Below are positions 24,301 through 34,362 of a DNA stretch of 42,527 nt, piece by piece. Source of the stretch: Caldilineaceae bacterium (GTDB lineage Bacteria; Chloroflexota; Anaerolineae; Caldilineales; Caldilineaceae); assembly GCA_018003515.1 (NCBI GenBank), contig JAGNDO010000044.1, positions 1-42,527 of the forward strand, given 5' to 3'. Position numbers and translations under genes: made by a program. A model generated the notes under the pieces. The model was not told where the DNA came from, did not search any database, and worked only from the letters and a program-made list of their open reading frames with translations. Numbering within the stretch: the stretch's first letter is position 1; each line of letters starts with the position of its first letter.

Positions 24301-25100
24301 TCCCACACGGTCAGGGTGACGGGATAGGTTCCGGCCTCGGTGAAGGTGTGCCGATGCTGGTTGGTTGAATTTGGCATGGTCAAGGCCCCGACCGTCCAGT
24401 CGTAGGTGACCGGCCCGCCGTCTGGGTCCAGACCATCGCCCAGAAATTCCACGGTGGCGGGCGCGTCGGGGAAAAGGGGTTCGGCCACGGAGAAGGCGCG
24501 CACGCTGCACACGGGGTCCAGCTTTTGGGGGGAGCGCTGGTTGGGCATGAGGGCGAATTCCCAGGCCGGGGTCTCCGGCGAGTTGGTCACGGTGACATCC
24601 CCGTCGCCTTGGATGTCGGCGGCCCGATCCGGTGTACCCAGGATCAGCCCGCCCCGTCCGGCCAAAAGCAGATCGCCGGGATCCGATTGGCCCGGTTCAC
24701 TCGTGCAGCGCACATCCACCCGGCCGGTGATGGTGAGGCTGCCGCCGGTCACAATGCGCACATCCTGGCAGTCGGCCACGATGACGCCGTCGATCACCGA
24801 ATCGCCGGTGACGGTGAAGACCGTGCTGCCCGTAAGCTGAACGATGACACCCGCGGGCACGGTCAAGCCATCCACCGTGTAGTCGCCGGGGGCTACGCTG
24901 GTGTTGGACTGGGGTTCAAAGCTCCCCGGCATGGGGCGGTGCAGGTTGGGCAGGAAGATGGTCACATCATCGGGGCTGCCGCTGCTGCCCTGGGCGGGTA
25001 GATACGAGGCGGCCAGCATGGTGACAAAGAGCAAAAAAACGCGCAGGCCGGGGCGGGGGGTGGGTCGAGAGATCGGACGGGTTGACGAAAAGAATCGCAT
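21363..25100 (-). CDS. Large secreted PKD, Gly-rich and Thr/Pro/Ser-rich surface protein
   Basis: This 1245-residue protein is probably exported. After a basic N-terminus comes a hydrophobic stretch (VFLLFVTMLAASYLP) with likely cleavage near PAQG. Residues about 60-180 resemble a beta-helical start (TVDGLTVPAGVIVQLTG, GSLTITGRVDVRC). Two PKD-like domains follow (about 197-282 and 285-372; YPVTLTVWDDEG, YPVTLTVTGANG). Residues about 395-905 are Gly-rich with GGDGGDATAT-type repeats. Residues about 910-1220 are Thr/Pro/Ser-rich, including twelve 12-residue repeats (TTMTTTPSPSPS). It ends FRDWLTGLIRR, with no LPXTG or membrane anchor. AAGGAG lies 8 nt before the ATG. Adhesion or a matrix/stalk role is likely, by inference. 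The Thr/Ser-rich part is a candidate for O-glycosylation. I recognise no enzyme domain. Confidence 0.85.
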   Translation of the reverse strand: MRFFSSTRPISRPTPRPGLRVFLLFVTMLAASYLPAQGSSGSPDDVTIFLPNLHRPMPGSFEPQSNTSVAPGDYTVDGLTVPAGVIVQLTGSTVFTVTGDSVIDGVIVADCQDVRIVTGGSLTITGRVDVRCTSEPGQSDPGDLLLAGRGGLILGTPDRAADIQGDGDVTVTNSPETPAWEFALMPNQRSPQKLDPVCSVRAFSVAEPLFPDAPATVEFLGDGLDPDGGPVTYDWTVGALTMPNSTNQHRHTFTEAGTYPVTLTVWDDEGRTCKAITVVMIDDGLTADLAPGTTLSPFALSAPLGEAVGFSADYATLQGDDPTLAWAYGDGTTSAVITGTHAYTATGRYPVTLTVTGANGRSSTATASVYIYDESQAADQRQALAPAAFFCPPAAPPPGAVVVNNVAPPPPPAGNNGRPGATRNFWGVGNVILMGGLTLQGGDGEDGRTRVGAGIVSGGNGGWGGSVTVSVLGTLSICGGVQLIGGDGGDGGDATATQGMVGGNPLAWAKAGRGGDAARRVWVSASAGVGVDGGITMDMGDAGDGGTATATGDNGAAACPAGEDGGRAIAAGGAGGDASKVLFAGGNVAGVNNVTIQGGLAGDGGDGTATAGDGGDATCNPTATAGKGGEARAVGGKGGEARLSGAVGAGFIIPAGTFEAGDGGTATASAGAGGNATATAPACIDVTATGGVGGRGWAKGGDGGRGRTNGDGGNGTATAADGGNATATATDCAENCRAGAAATATAGKGGDAEARLGRFAPAGLLALTFPGDGGDATSTSGKGGDCTTCPGGAGGAGGAATATGGAGGDSLGDDPFPIGGDGGNATATGADGGKGADCCGVPGGNGGAGGAATANAGAAGAPAANNGTNGGAAGNGGNGGKGQPPGGGGIGGFGAGFPIVLADGAFGAAGMLCVPTPTPTPTPTHTPTLTPTPTATPTATATPTATATATRTPSPSPTASPTATLTPSPSPTTTMTTTPSPSPSTTMTTTPSPSPSTTMTTTPSPSPSITMTTTPSPSPSITMTTTPSPSPSTTMTTTPSPSPSTTTTTTPSPSPSITTTTTPSPSPSTTMTTTPSPSPSTTMTTTPSPSPSTTGTVTTTPSPSPSTTMTTTPSPSPSTTTTLTTTPPPAPSMTTTLTTTPPPAPSMTTTLTATAIPTAVMTGTVTVTTTPTTTMTVTGTVTITPSPSTTVTGTATVTTTPSPVASVTTTITPAVSAPASMSAGVPPPASPLARFRDWLTGLIRR
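21745..22182 (-). repeat. Twelve 36-bp tandem repeats in the surface protein gene
   Basis: Plus-strand units begin GTGCTGGG or ATGCTGGG at 21745, 21781, 21823, 21859 and then every 36 nt to 22147. One interval is 42 nt because of a 6-nt insertion. Each encodes 12 residues of the type TTMTTTPSPSPS. Two 45-nt units lie just beside them (21660-21750). Copy number is likely to vary between strains. Confidence 0.92.
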
Positions 25101-25174
25101 GGTCGAGTCTCCTTAAACAGCATATCACCGACGAGGCCTGGGAACCTGCCCACCGGTGGCCGAAGCGTTCTGCT

Positions 25175-25203
25175 ATTTTACATGGATGTTGCCCGGCTGT
25201 AAA
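25175..25203 (-). promoter_or_regulatory. Promoter of the surface protein gene
   Basis: On the minus strand TTTACA (25203-25198), 17 nt, then TAAAAT (25180-25175). The start near 25168 gives a leader of about 68 nt. Confidence 0.65.
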
Positions 25204-25232
25204 ATCGGTTTTTTGGGCCATTTGTAACGACC

Positions 25233-25343
25233 AACCCCACCCTAACCCTCCCCAGATTGGGGAGGGAACCGTTCAAGCGTAGCGGCCATTCGGTCTACGG
25301 CGATCTGGCTCCTCCCCCAATCTGGGGGAGGCTGGGAGGGGGT
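25233..25343. repeat. GC-rich double-palindrome repeat, copy 2
   Basis: This is the second copy of the element at 5013-5121, with the same two terminal hairpins (CTCCCCAGATTGGGGAG and CTCCCCCAATCTGGGGGAG) and complementary ends. It lies between the divergent promoters of the surface protein and the acyl-reductase-like gene, in a 399-nt region that otherwise holds only those promoters. Confidence 0.75.
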
Positions 25344-25412
25344 GGCTTGGTAGTTATGGCCATTTGCTTCTTGTCGCCGATTCCCTTAACCCACACGGAC
25401 CCCGGCCAGAAC

Positions 25413-25441
25413 TTTGCACCTGCATCTTGGGCCTGTATAAT
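25413..25441 (+). promoter_or_regulatory. Promoter of the acyl-reductase-like gene
   Basis: TTTGCA (25413-25418), 17 nt, then TATAAT (25436-25441). The start near 25448 is about 52 nt before the ATG at 25500. Confidence 0.65.
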
Positions 25442-25499
25442 CTGGGTTGCACGCCTGCCCATGCCCAATGCCCAACCCATCTTGGAGAGAGGGATCGAA

Positions 25500-27710
25500 A
25501 TGAAAAAAATTCTACACATTCATTTGCGCACCGATGAGCCGACGACCGCCCAGATTTCATTTTTGGGGGAGACTTTCGAGATCCACAGCGTTGGCAGTGG
25601 CGGCGATATTGACGAGATTGTGCGCCTGATCGAAGAAGGGGACGCTGATTCGACTGTGGATGCCATCGCGCTCGATGGTCCGGCTGGCCTGCTGCAACTG
25701 GGCCACGACAAGATCCGCCATGTCCACGCCGACCGCTTGGATGCCGCCTCCCAGAACACGCCTTTGGTCAGCGGGCGGGGGGTGCGGGGGGCGTTCGAGC
25801 GCTGGGCCATCCGCCTGGTCAACGACATTGAGCCGGGCATCTTCACCCGCAAGCATGTGCTGTTGGCCCCTGGGCTGAACCACAAAGGGCTGGCCGACGG
25901 CGTGGCCGCCTTCACCGAGAACCGACGCTGGGCCGAGCCGGTGATCTACTACAACCTGCCCAGCGCGGCCACGGGTGAGATGGCCATGGAGCGCCTTTCC
26001 CAGCGCATTTTGGAAGTGACCCACGACAAGCCCTTCCGCCGCATCTTCCCCCAGGCCGGTTTCCCCGGCACAGAACGCAACAGCGCCCCCTTTGACTGGG
26101 CCCAGATCATCGCCGGGGACTTGGGGGCCATCCGCCGCTATGCGCCCCGCAACCTCAAGGGCAAGACCGTCATGGCTGAATACGCCCGCCCGGAGGATGT
26201 GGAGGATCTGAAGCAGCGGGGCGTGGCGACCCTGATCACCACCATGCCCCCAGTCGGCTCGGAAGGGCTGGACAGCAGCCAGCCCGCCCGCTGGCCCGCA
26301 GCCGTGATCGAGGGCTGCATGGCCGCCATCCTGGCCAAGCGCAACCTGCGGGAGAGCGACTATTTGAACTTGCTGGCCGAGTTGGACTGGACGCCCAGCA
26401 TCGTCAATGTGCAGGAGGATCCCAAGGTCAATCTCTTCGCCTTTGTGATCCATCCCTTGGCCACCCGCTATATTTTCACCCACCCCATCCTGCGCTACCT
26501 CAAGATTTTCCCCCACAATTGGGTGGAATGGGCCGTTGCCTATGCGCCGCCCATCTATCTGAGCCGCATCAAGGGCATTGTCAGCCCGGCCACGGGGCAA
26601 CGGGTGGAGGGGTTGCTCTACACCTTGGGTACGACCCCTAAGCAGATGATGAATCGTGATCCGGGTTTTACCTACAGCCGGTTGCTCAAAATTTCCAAAA
26701 TGGCCGAGGAGCGGGGGGCCAGACTGGTGGGTCTGGGTGCCTTCACCAGCATCGTCGGGGATGCAGGCGTCACCGTGGCCCATCACGCTGACATCTCCAT
26801 CACCAGCGGCAACAGCTTGACCGTGGCCGCCACCCTGGAGACGGCCAAGCAGGCCGTGATCCGCCTGGGGGCCACAGATTTGACCCAGGGCAAGGCAATG
26901 GTGATCGGGGCCACCGGCTCCATCGGCTCGGTCTGTTCCCGGCTGTTGGCCCAAGCCATCTATGACGTCACCCTGGTGGCCCCCCGACCAGAGAAACTGA
27001 TCGCCCTCAAAAACCAGATCGAAGAAGAGACCCCTGGGGCCAAAATCACCATCGCCACCACGCCGGACGACCATGTGGGGGAGATGGACGTGATCGTCAC
27101 CACCACCACGGCCTTTGGCCAACGGGTGATCGACATCACCAAATGCAAGCCCGGCACGGTGATCTGTGACGTGGCCCGCCCCCCGGACATCGAAGAGTGG
27201 GAGGCAGCCCTGCGCCCGGACGTGCTGGTGATCGAGAGCGGCGAGATCCTGCTGCCCGGCGACCCGGACTTCGGTTTCGACATCGGCCTGCCCCCCAAGA
27301 CCGCCTATGCTTGCCTCTCCGAGGCCGCCCTGCTCTCTTTGGAAGGCCGTTTCGAGGATTACAGCATCGGGCGAGAGTTGGAACTGCACAAGGTCAAGGA
27401 GATCTACCGGCTCTTCAAAAAGCACGGTCTCCAGTTGGCCGGGATGCGTAGCTTTGACAAGTACATCACCGAAGAAGACCTGGCCCATCGCCGTCAACTG
27501 GCCGACGAGCTGCGGGCCGACCCGGAGAAGTTCCGCCGCTATCAAGAAGAGGCCCGCCGCAAACTGGCCGCCGCGGACAAAGAGATGGCCGCCCTCAGCC
27601 ACGAAACCCCGGCGGAGGAACCCTCCTGGCGCAAATACGCCCCCATCGGGGCCGCCGTGGCCCTGGCCATCGCCGGGATTGCGCTGTTGAGCGGTGGGAA
27701 GAAGAAGTGA
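25500..27710 (+). CDS. Long-chain acyl-ACP-reductase-like protein with extra N-terminal domain and C-terminal membrane anchor
   Basis: This is a 736-residue protein. Residues about 355-665 resemble cyanobacterial acyl-ACP reductase (AAR), which makes fatty aldehydes: LVGLGAFTSIVGDAGV, ITSGNSLTVAATLE, the NADP-binding VIGATGSIGSVCSRLL (467-482), and AYACLSEAALLSLEG. In the last, Cys605 aligns with the acyl-thioester cysteine in AAR (MFACFAEAMLLEFEG). Residues 1-350 form a domain I do not recognise (start MKKILHIHLRTDEP). The tail is charged, then hydrophobic (APIGAAVALAIAGIALLSGG), then ends KKK, a likely membrane anchor. I chose the ATG at 25500, after GGAGAGAGGG and a good promoter. The SCP2-like gene downstream is probably cotranscribed. 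The reductase call is by motif similarity; another acyl or shikimate-type dehydrogenase role is possible. Confidence 0.72.
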   Translation: MKKILHIHLRTDEPTTAQISFLGETFEIHSVGSGGDIDEIVRLIEEGDADSTVDAIALDGPAGLLQLGHDKIRHVHADRLDAASQNTPLVSGRGVRGAFERWAIRLVNDIEPGIFTRKHVLLAPGLNHKGLADGVAAFTENRRWAEPVIYYNLPSAATGEMAMERLSQRILEVTHDKPFRRIFPQAGFPGTERNSAPFDWAQIIAGDLGAIRRYAPRNLKGKTVMAEYARPEDVEDLKQRGVATLITTMPPVGSEGLDSSQPARWPAAVIEGCMAAILAKRNLRESDYLNLLAELDWTPSIVNVQEDPKVNLFAFVIHPLATRYIFTHPILRYLKIFPHNWVEWAVAYAPPIYLSRIKGIVSPATGQRVEGLLYTLGTTPKQMMNRDPGFTYSRLLKISKMAEERGARLVGLGAFTSIVGDAGVTVAHHADISITSGNSLTVAATLETAKQAVIRLGATDLTQGKAMVIGATGSIGSVCSRLLAQAIYDVTLVAPRPEKLIALKNQIEEETPGAKITIATTPDDHVGEMDVIVTTTTAFGQRVIDITKCKPGTVICDVARPPDIEEWEAALRPDVLVIESGEILLPGDPDFGFDIGLPPKTAYACLSEAALLSLEGRFEDYSIGRELELHKVKEIYRLFKKHGLQLAGMRSFDKYITEEDLAHRRQLADELRADPEKFRRYQEEARRKLAAADKEMAALSHETPAEEPSWRKYAPIGAAVALAIAGIALLSGGKKK

Positions 27711-27817
27711 GCGATTAGGAGATTGAGCGATTAGGAGATTGAGCGATTAGGAGATTGAGAGATTGGCACCGCAAGTATGCCCAATCTCCCAATCTCCCAA
27801 TCGCTCAATCTCTAAAC
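27711..27817. repeat. Inverted-repeat array G (GATTAGGAGATTGAGC type)
   Basis: The left arm (27711-27766) has GCGATTAGGAGATTGA units three times, then GAGATTGG. The right arm (27779-27814) is CCAATCTCCCAATCTCCC then AATCGCTCAATC. It starts at the stop codon of the acyl-reductase-like gene and ends 9 nt before the ribosome binding site of the next gene. Confidence 0.92.
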
Positions 27818-27836
27818 TATACCAAAGGAAACCCGC

Positions 27837-28229
27837 ATGGCCTTCTACCAATCAACCGATCAGGTCTACGCCGTTCTCGGCCAACTGTTCGACCGAATGC
27901 AGAAAGAGTCGAACCATCTGGATCAGTTTGCCAAATCCCATTTGGTGATCCGGATCAATCTGGCCGATCCCCTGGCCGAGATTTTGGTGGACGGACGCCA
28001 GCCCCAGATCTTCTACGGTGCCCGACCGGGCCGGGCCGATTTGGAGCTACACATGCCCGCGGACCTGCTCCACGAGATCTGGCTGGGCGAGCGTAGTTTG
28101 CGGGAGTCCTTCTTTGGCGGCCAGATCAAGACCAAGGGCAATGTCTTCAAGGCCATGGCCTTGGGGGATCTCTTTCGGGAGGCCGAGCATTTCTATCCCA
28201 AAATTTTGCAAGAGGCGGGGTTGCGCTGA
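27837..28229 (+). CDS. SCP2-like lipid-binding protein
   Basis: This 130-residue protein resembles the SCP2 sterol-transfer fold. It has FAKSHLVIRINLADPLAEILVDG, a GRADLELHMPADLLHEIWLGE stretch, and SFFGGQIKTKGNVFKAMAL near the pocket-closing helix. It begins MAFYQSTDQVYAVL after AAAGGAAA. It follows the acyl-reductase-like gene, separated only by hairpin G, and no promoter is visible between them, so it is probably in the same operon. A role in holding or delivering an acyl substrate is inference. It is not closely similar to the SCP2-like protein at 18366. Confidence 0.75.
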   Translation: MAFYQSTDQVYAVLGQLFDRMQKESNHLDQFAKSHLVIRINLADPLAEILVDGRQPQIFYGARPGRADLELHMPADLLHEIWLGERSLRESFFGGQIKTKGNVFKAMALGDLFREAEHFYPKILQEAGLR

Positions 28230-28234
28230 TCCTT

Positions 28235-28263
28235 TGACACCCCCCACGGCACAAGTTATAATG
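28235..28263 (+). promoter_or_regulatory. Perfect consensus sigma-70 promoter of dnaG-rpoD
   Basis: TTGACA (28235-28240), exactly 17 nt, then TATAAT (28258-28263), starting 5 nt after the previous gene's stop. The transcript would start near 28270, leaving a 215-nt untranslated leader. Confidence 0.88.
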
Positions 28264-28374
28264 CGGGTTGCCCACGCCACACATCTGCGCCCCTACACCC
28301 ATCCAGAATTTACCCGCAAGAGCAGCTTAACCGCCGAGGGCGCGGAAAATTCACCGAGGGAAAGGCGCTCTCTT

Positions 28375-28401
28375 CTTTGTGATCTTTGTGTTCTCTGTGG
28401 C
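28375..28401 (+). repeat. 9-nt tandem repeat in the dnaG leader
   Basis: CTTTGTGAT, CTTTGTGTT and CTCTGTGGC in tandem, preceded at 28330-28360 by a weakly complementary CCGAGGGCGCGG/CACCGAGGG stretch. It lies within the 215-nt dnaG leader, which holds no gene. Confidence 0.55.
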
Positions 28402-28484
28402 AGAAAGACCTTTTTTGCAACAGAACCGTCGATTAGCGCGCTGAAACAGAAACAACGAATCTGTGTACGGTTGGAGGAGAATTC

Positions 28485-30638
<2,154 letters not shown>

Positions 30639-30648
30639 AGGACCCTTC

Positions 30649-31924
<1,276 letters not shown>

Positions 31925-31926
<2 letters not shown>

Positions 31927-32003
31927 CTGTTGGCTGTTGGCTGTTGGCTGTTGGCCTGCTTCATTGGGAGGTGGGCCGTTGACAGCCAACAGCCAACAGC
32001 TAA
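31925..32003. repeat. Heptamer inverted-repeat array H (GTTGGCT type)
   Basis: The left arm (31925-31955) holds four GTTGGCT units. The right arm (31979-32003) holds GACAGCCAACAGCCAACAGC. The loop is about 23 nt. It overlaps the TAG stop of rpoD and ends just before the tRNA promoter. Confidence 0.93.
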
Positions 32004-32005
32004 AT

Positions 32006-32034
32006 TTGACCAAATCGCCCACTTTTCGTATACT
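32006..32034 (+). promoter_or_regulatory. Promoter of tRNA-Asn
   Basis: TTGACC (32006-32011), 17 nt, then TATACT (32029-32034). The start near 32041 is 28 nt before the tRNA. Confidence 0.75.
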
Positions 32035-32068
32035 TTATCGAGTTGAGCGTAAACAAGCTCAACCGTAA

Positions 32069-32144
32069 TCCTCGGTAGCTCAATCGGCAGAGCGTTCGGC
32101 TGTTAACCGAAATGTTGTTGGTTCAAGTCCAGCCCGAGGAGCCA
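32069..32144 (+). tRNA. tRNA-Asn (GTT)
   Basis: A 76-nt cloverleaf with CCA encoded. The acceptor stem TCCTCGG pairs with CCGAGGA. The D arm is TAGCTCAATCGGCAGAGC, anticodon GTT is at 32102-32104 in the loop CTGTTAA, and the T arm contains GGTTCAAGTCC. Discriminator base G. Confidence 0.97.
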
Positions 32145-32148
32145 AGAG

Positions 32149-32184
32149 AAGGACCATTCGGAATATCCCGAATGGTCCTTTTTT
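32149..32184 (+). terminator. Intrinsic terminator after tRNA-Asn
   Basis: A 13-bp stem AAGGACCATTCGG with its complement over a short loop, then TTTTTT. It lies 4 nt after the tRNA. Confidence 0.92.
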
Positions 32185-32322
32185 GATTTTCCCACCCTTC
32201 TTGCGAATCTCCCCAGTTCAGAGTAAGATGGAGGGACGCAAGAACGCATTCCCTCTCCTCTGATGGCAACGGTGATGTCAGCCGCCAACCTCAAATCTGT
32301 GTCAAGTCCATGAGGCATTCCC

Positions 32323-33150
32323 ATGACCCAGCAGATCTACCAAGTAGACGCCTTCACCCATCGCCCCTTCGCTGGCAACCCGGCCGCTGTCTGTGTGCTG
32401 GACGGCCCTGTGGACGAAGCGTGGATGCGCGCTGTTGCCGGGGAGATGAACCTCTCCGAGACCGCATTTTTGCACCCGGAGGCCCACGCGGACGGGGACG
32501 GCTACCGGCTGCGCTGGTTCACCCCCACCGTCGAGGAGGAGTTGTGCGGCCACGCCACCCTGGCCTCGGCCCACATCCTGTGGAGCGAGGGTCACGTGTC
32601 CCCAACCCAGACCATCCGCTTCTTCTCCCGTAGCGGCCTCTTGACCGCGGTGCGCCGGGATGAGTGGATCGAGCTGGACTTCCCCGCCCTGCCGGCGATG
32701 CCCCAACCGCCCCAGCTTGACATGCTGGACGCTTTGGGGATTGCCCCGGTCAGCGTGCGTTACTTTGGCCGCAGCCATTTGGACTATCTGGTGGAGGTCG
32801 CCTCGGCCCAAACCGTGCGCGACCTGACCCCGGATTTTGGCCGTCTGCGCGGGATCGACGCCCGGGGCATCATCGTCACCGCGGCGGATGATGGCTTGTC
32901 CGCCCCCACGGGCGACTTTGACTTCATCTCCCGCTTCTTCGCCCCGGCGGACGGCATTGACGAAGACCCGGTCACCGGGTCGGCCCACTGCTGTCTGGCC
33001 CCCTTTTGGGCCAGCCGCTTGCACAAAACTGAAATGATCGGCTATCAATCATCCGCCCGGGGCGGCGTGGTGAAGGTGCGGCTGACGGGAGATCGGGTTA
33101 AATTGCAGGGTCAGGCCGTCACCGTGATGAGCGGAACTTTGTTAGGGTAG
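32323..33150 (+). CDS. PhzF family isomerase/epimerase-like protein
   Basis: This 275-residue PhzF-family protein is related to diaminopimelate epimerase in fold. PhzF enzymes isomerise small amino-acid-like or hydroxy-acid substrates; most members outside phenazine producers have unknown substrates. Signatures are the start IYQVDAFTHRPFAGNPAAVCVL, the catalytic glutamate in NLSETAFL, RWFTPTVEEELCGHATLASAH, and GIDEDPVTGSAHC. No phenazine genes are nearby. The Shine-Dalgarno match (GAGG) is modest. It is a single gene following the tRNA terminator, with no clear partner. Confidence 0.9.
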   Translation: MTQQIYQVDAFTHRPFAGNPAAVCVLDGPVDEAWMRAVAGEMNLSETAFLHPEAHADGDGYRLRWFTPTVEEELCGHATLASAHILWSEGHVSPTQTIRFFSRSGLLTAVRRDEWIELDFPALPAMPQPPQLDMLDALGIAPVSVRYFGRSHLDYLVEVASAQTVRDLTPDFGRLRGIDARGIIVTAADDGLSAPTGDFDFISRFFAPADGIDEDPVTGSAHCCLAPFWASRLHKTEMIGYQSSARGGVVKVRLTGDRVKLQGQAVTVMSGTLLG

Positions 33151-33174
33151 AGGATTTTGGATCAGTGAGGGACT

Positions 33175-34299
33175 ATGAGCGGACGCAAAGGCCGAACCGG
33201 GACGGCACTGTTGATCACGGGGGTGATGGTGGGGGTGAGCCTGCTCTTTCTCTCAATTTTGGCCCCAGGCCGGGGCGCAGAGATCGAGCGGGGACGGGCT
33301 GCTTCTGCCCAAATTTTCCCTGGGGCCGCTATCACGGTCACATTGACGCCTGTGGCCTATTTGCCCAACGTCTACAAAAACCCGGCCACGGCCACCCCCA
33401 CACTGACCCCCATACCGACCGTCACCCCCACGCCCACCCGCCCGACGCAACCCCCCGCAGATGCCGCATGGGCGGAACAGGTGAACTATATCCGCACCTT
33501 GGCCGGTCTGCCTGGGGTGACGGAAAATAGCGCTTTCACCGATGGCTGCTTCAACCATGCCCGCTATATGGTCAAGACAGACCATGTGGACCACGCGGAA
33601 GTGGTGGGCAATCCTTGGTATTCGGAGGCGGGCAACACTGCGGCGGTGAACTCGGTACTCTTTGTCTATGGGGACACGACCATCGCCACCCGCACGGTCT
33701 TCAATTCCTGGATGACCGGTGCTTTTCATGGGGTCTCCTTGATCGATCCCCGTTGGCAGACGACGGGCTACGGCTCCTTTGCCGAAGATGTCGGGACCTG
33801 GAAATTTGGGGCGTGCATGGATGTCAACCGGGGGCTGGGGAATGTGCCGGCCGGTGTCACCTATCCTGTGCTTTGGCCGGGGAATGGCACGACCATTCCC
33901 GTATTGCGTTATGTGGGGCCGGAATCCCCGGACCCCTTGACCAGTTGTCCCGGCTATACATCCCCCACCGGGCCGCCCATCTATCTGCTGGCCGGGGATG
34001 GCAACACCACCCCCGCGGTCACCGCCCACACCTTTCAGGTGGACGGCGGGGATCTGGACCATTGCGTCTTTGACGAAAGCACCTACGCCAACCCCACCGC
34101 CCAGACCCAGGACATTGGTCGGGCCGTGCTGGGGGCGCGGGATGCAGTGATTTTGCTGCCCAAGGCCCCCTTGGTGGCGGGCAAAACCTATACGGTTTCC
34201 ATCACCGTCAACGGCGTGGCCCGCACCTGGTCTTTCAACACACCAGCCGTATCAGCCAAGGGAAGCGAACCCGCGCCGGACGATCTGTTTCTTCCCTGA
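33175..34299 (+). CDS. Secreted CAP-domain protein with Thr/Pro linker
   Basis: This 374-residue protein has an N-terminal signal or anchor (residues 10-30, LLITGVMVGVSLLFLSIL), then a Thr/Pro-rich linker (ATPTLTPIPTVTPTPTRPTQ, about 72-92). A CAP/SCP-like domain follows (about 95-215): EQVNYIRTLAGLPGVTENSAF, GCFNHARYMVKTDHVDH and WMTGAFHGVSLIDPRWQTTGYG. The two histidines expected in the CAP cavity are present. The C-terminal 130 residues resemble an Ig-like bacterial domain (LVAGKTYTVSITVNG). CAP proteins are secreted, often lipid- or metal-binding; the function here is unknown. GAGGGA lies before the ATG. The gene follows phzF by 24 nt. Confidence 0.82.
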   Translation: MSGRKGRTGTALLITGVMVGVSLLFLSILAPGRGAEIERGRAASAQIFPGAAITVTLTPVAYLPNVYKNPATATPTLTPIPTVTPTPTRPTQPPADAAWAEQVNYIRTLAGLPGVTENSAFTDGCFNHARYMVKTDHVDHAEVVGNPWYSEAGNTAAVNSVLFVYGDTTIATRTVFNSWMTGAFHGVSLIDPRWQTTGYGSFAEDVGTWKFGACMDVNRGLGNVPAGVTYPVLWPGNGTTIPVLRYVGPESPDPLTSCPGYTSPTGPPIYLLAGDGNTTPAVTAHTFQVDGGDLDHCVFDESTYANPTAQTQDIGRAVLGARDAVILLPKAPLVAGKTYTVSITVNGVARTWSFNTPAVSAKGSEPAPDDLFLP

Positions 34300-34362
34300 T
34301 CCAACCAATAGACTATCCAACCATCTTTCCACCCTTCATCGCTGTAGAAAATGGAGCGTTTT

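Noticed and set aside
25557-27602. 681-codon minus-strand frame opposite the acyl-reductase-like gene
   Set aside because: It is a His/Gly/Gln-rich antisense frame without a start signal. The plus strand has a promoter, a ribosome binding site and conserved motifs.
32323-33150. Phenazine biosynthesis cluster
   Set aside because: Only a PhzF-family protein is present; none of the other phenazine genes is nearby, and most PhzF homologues are unrelated to phenazines.
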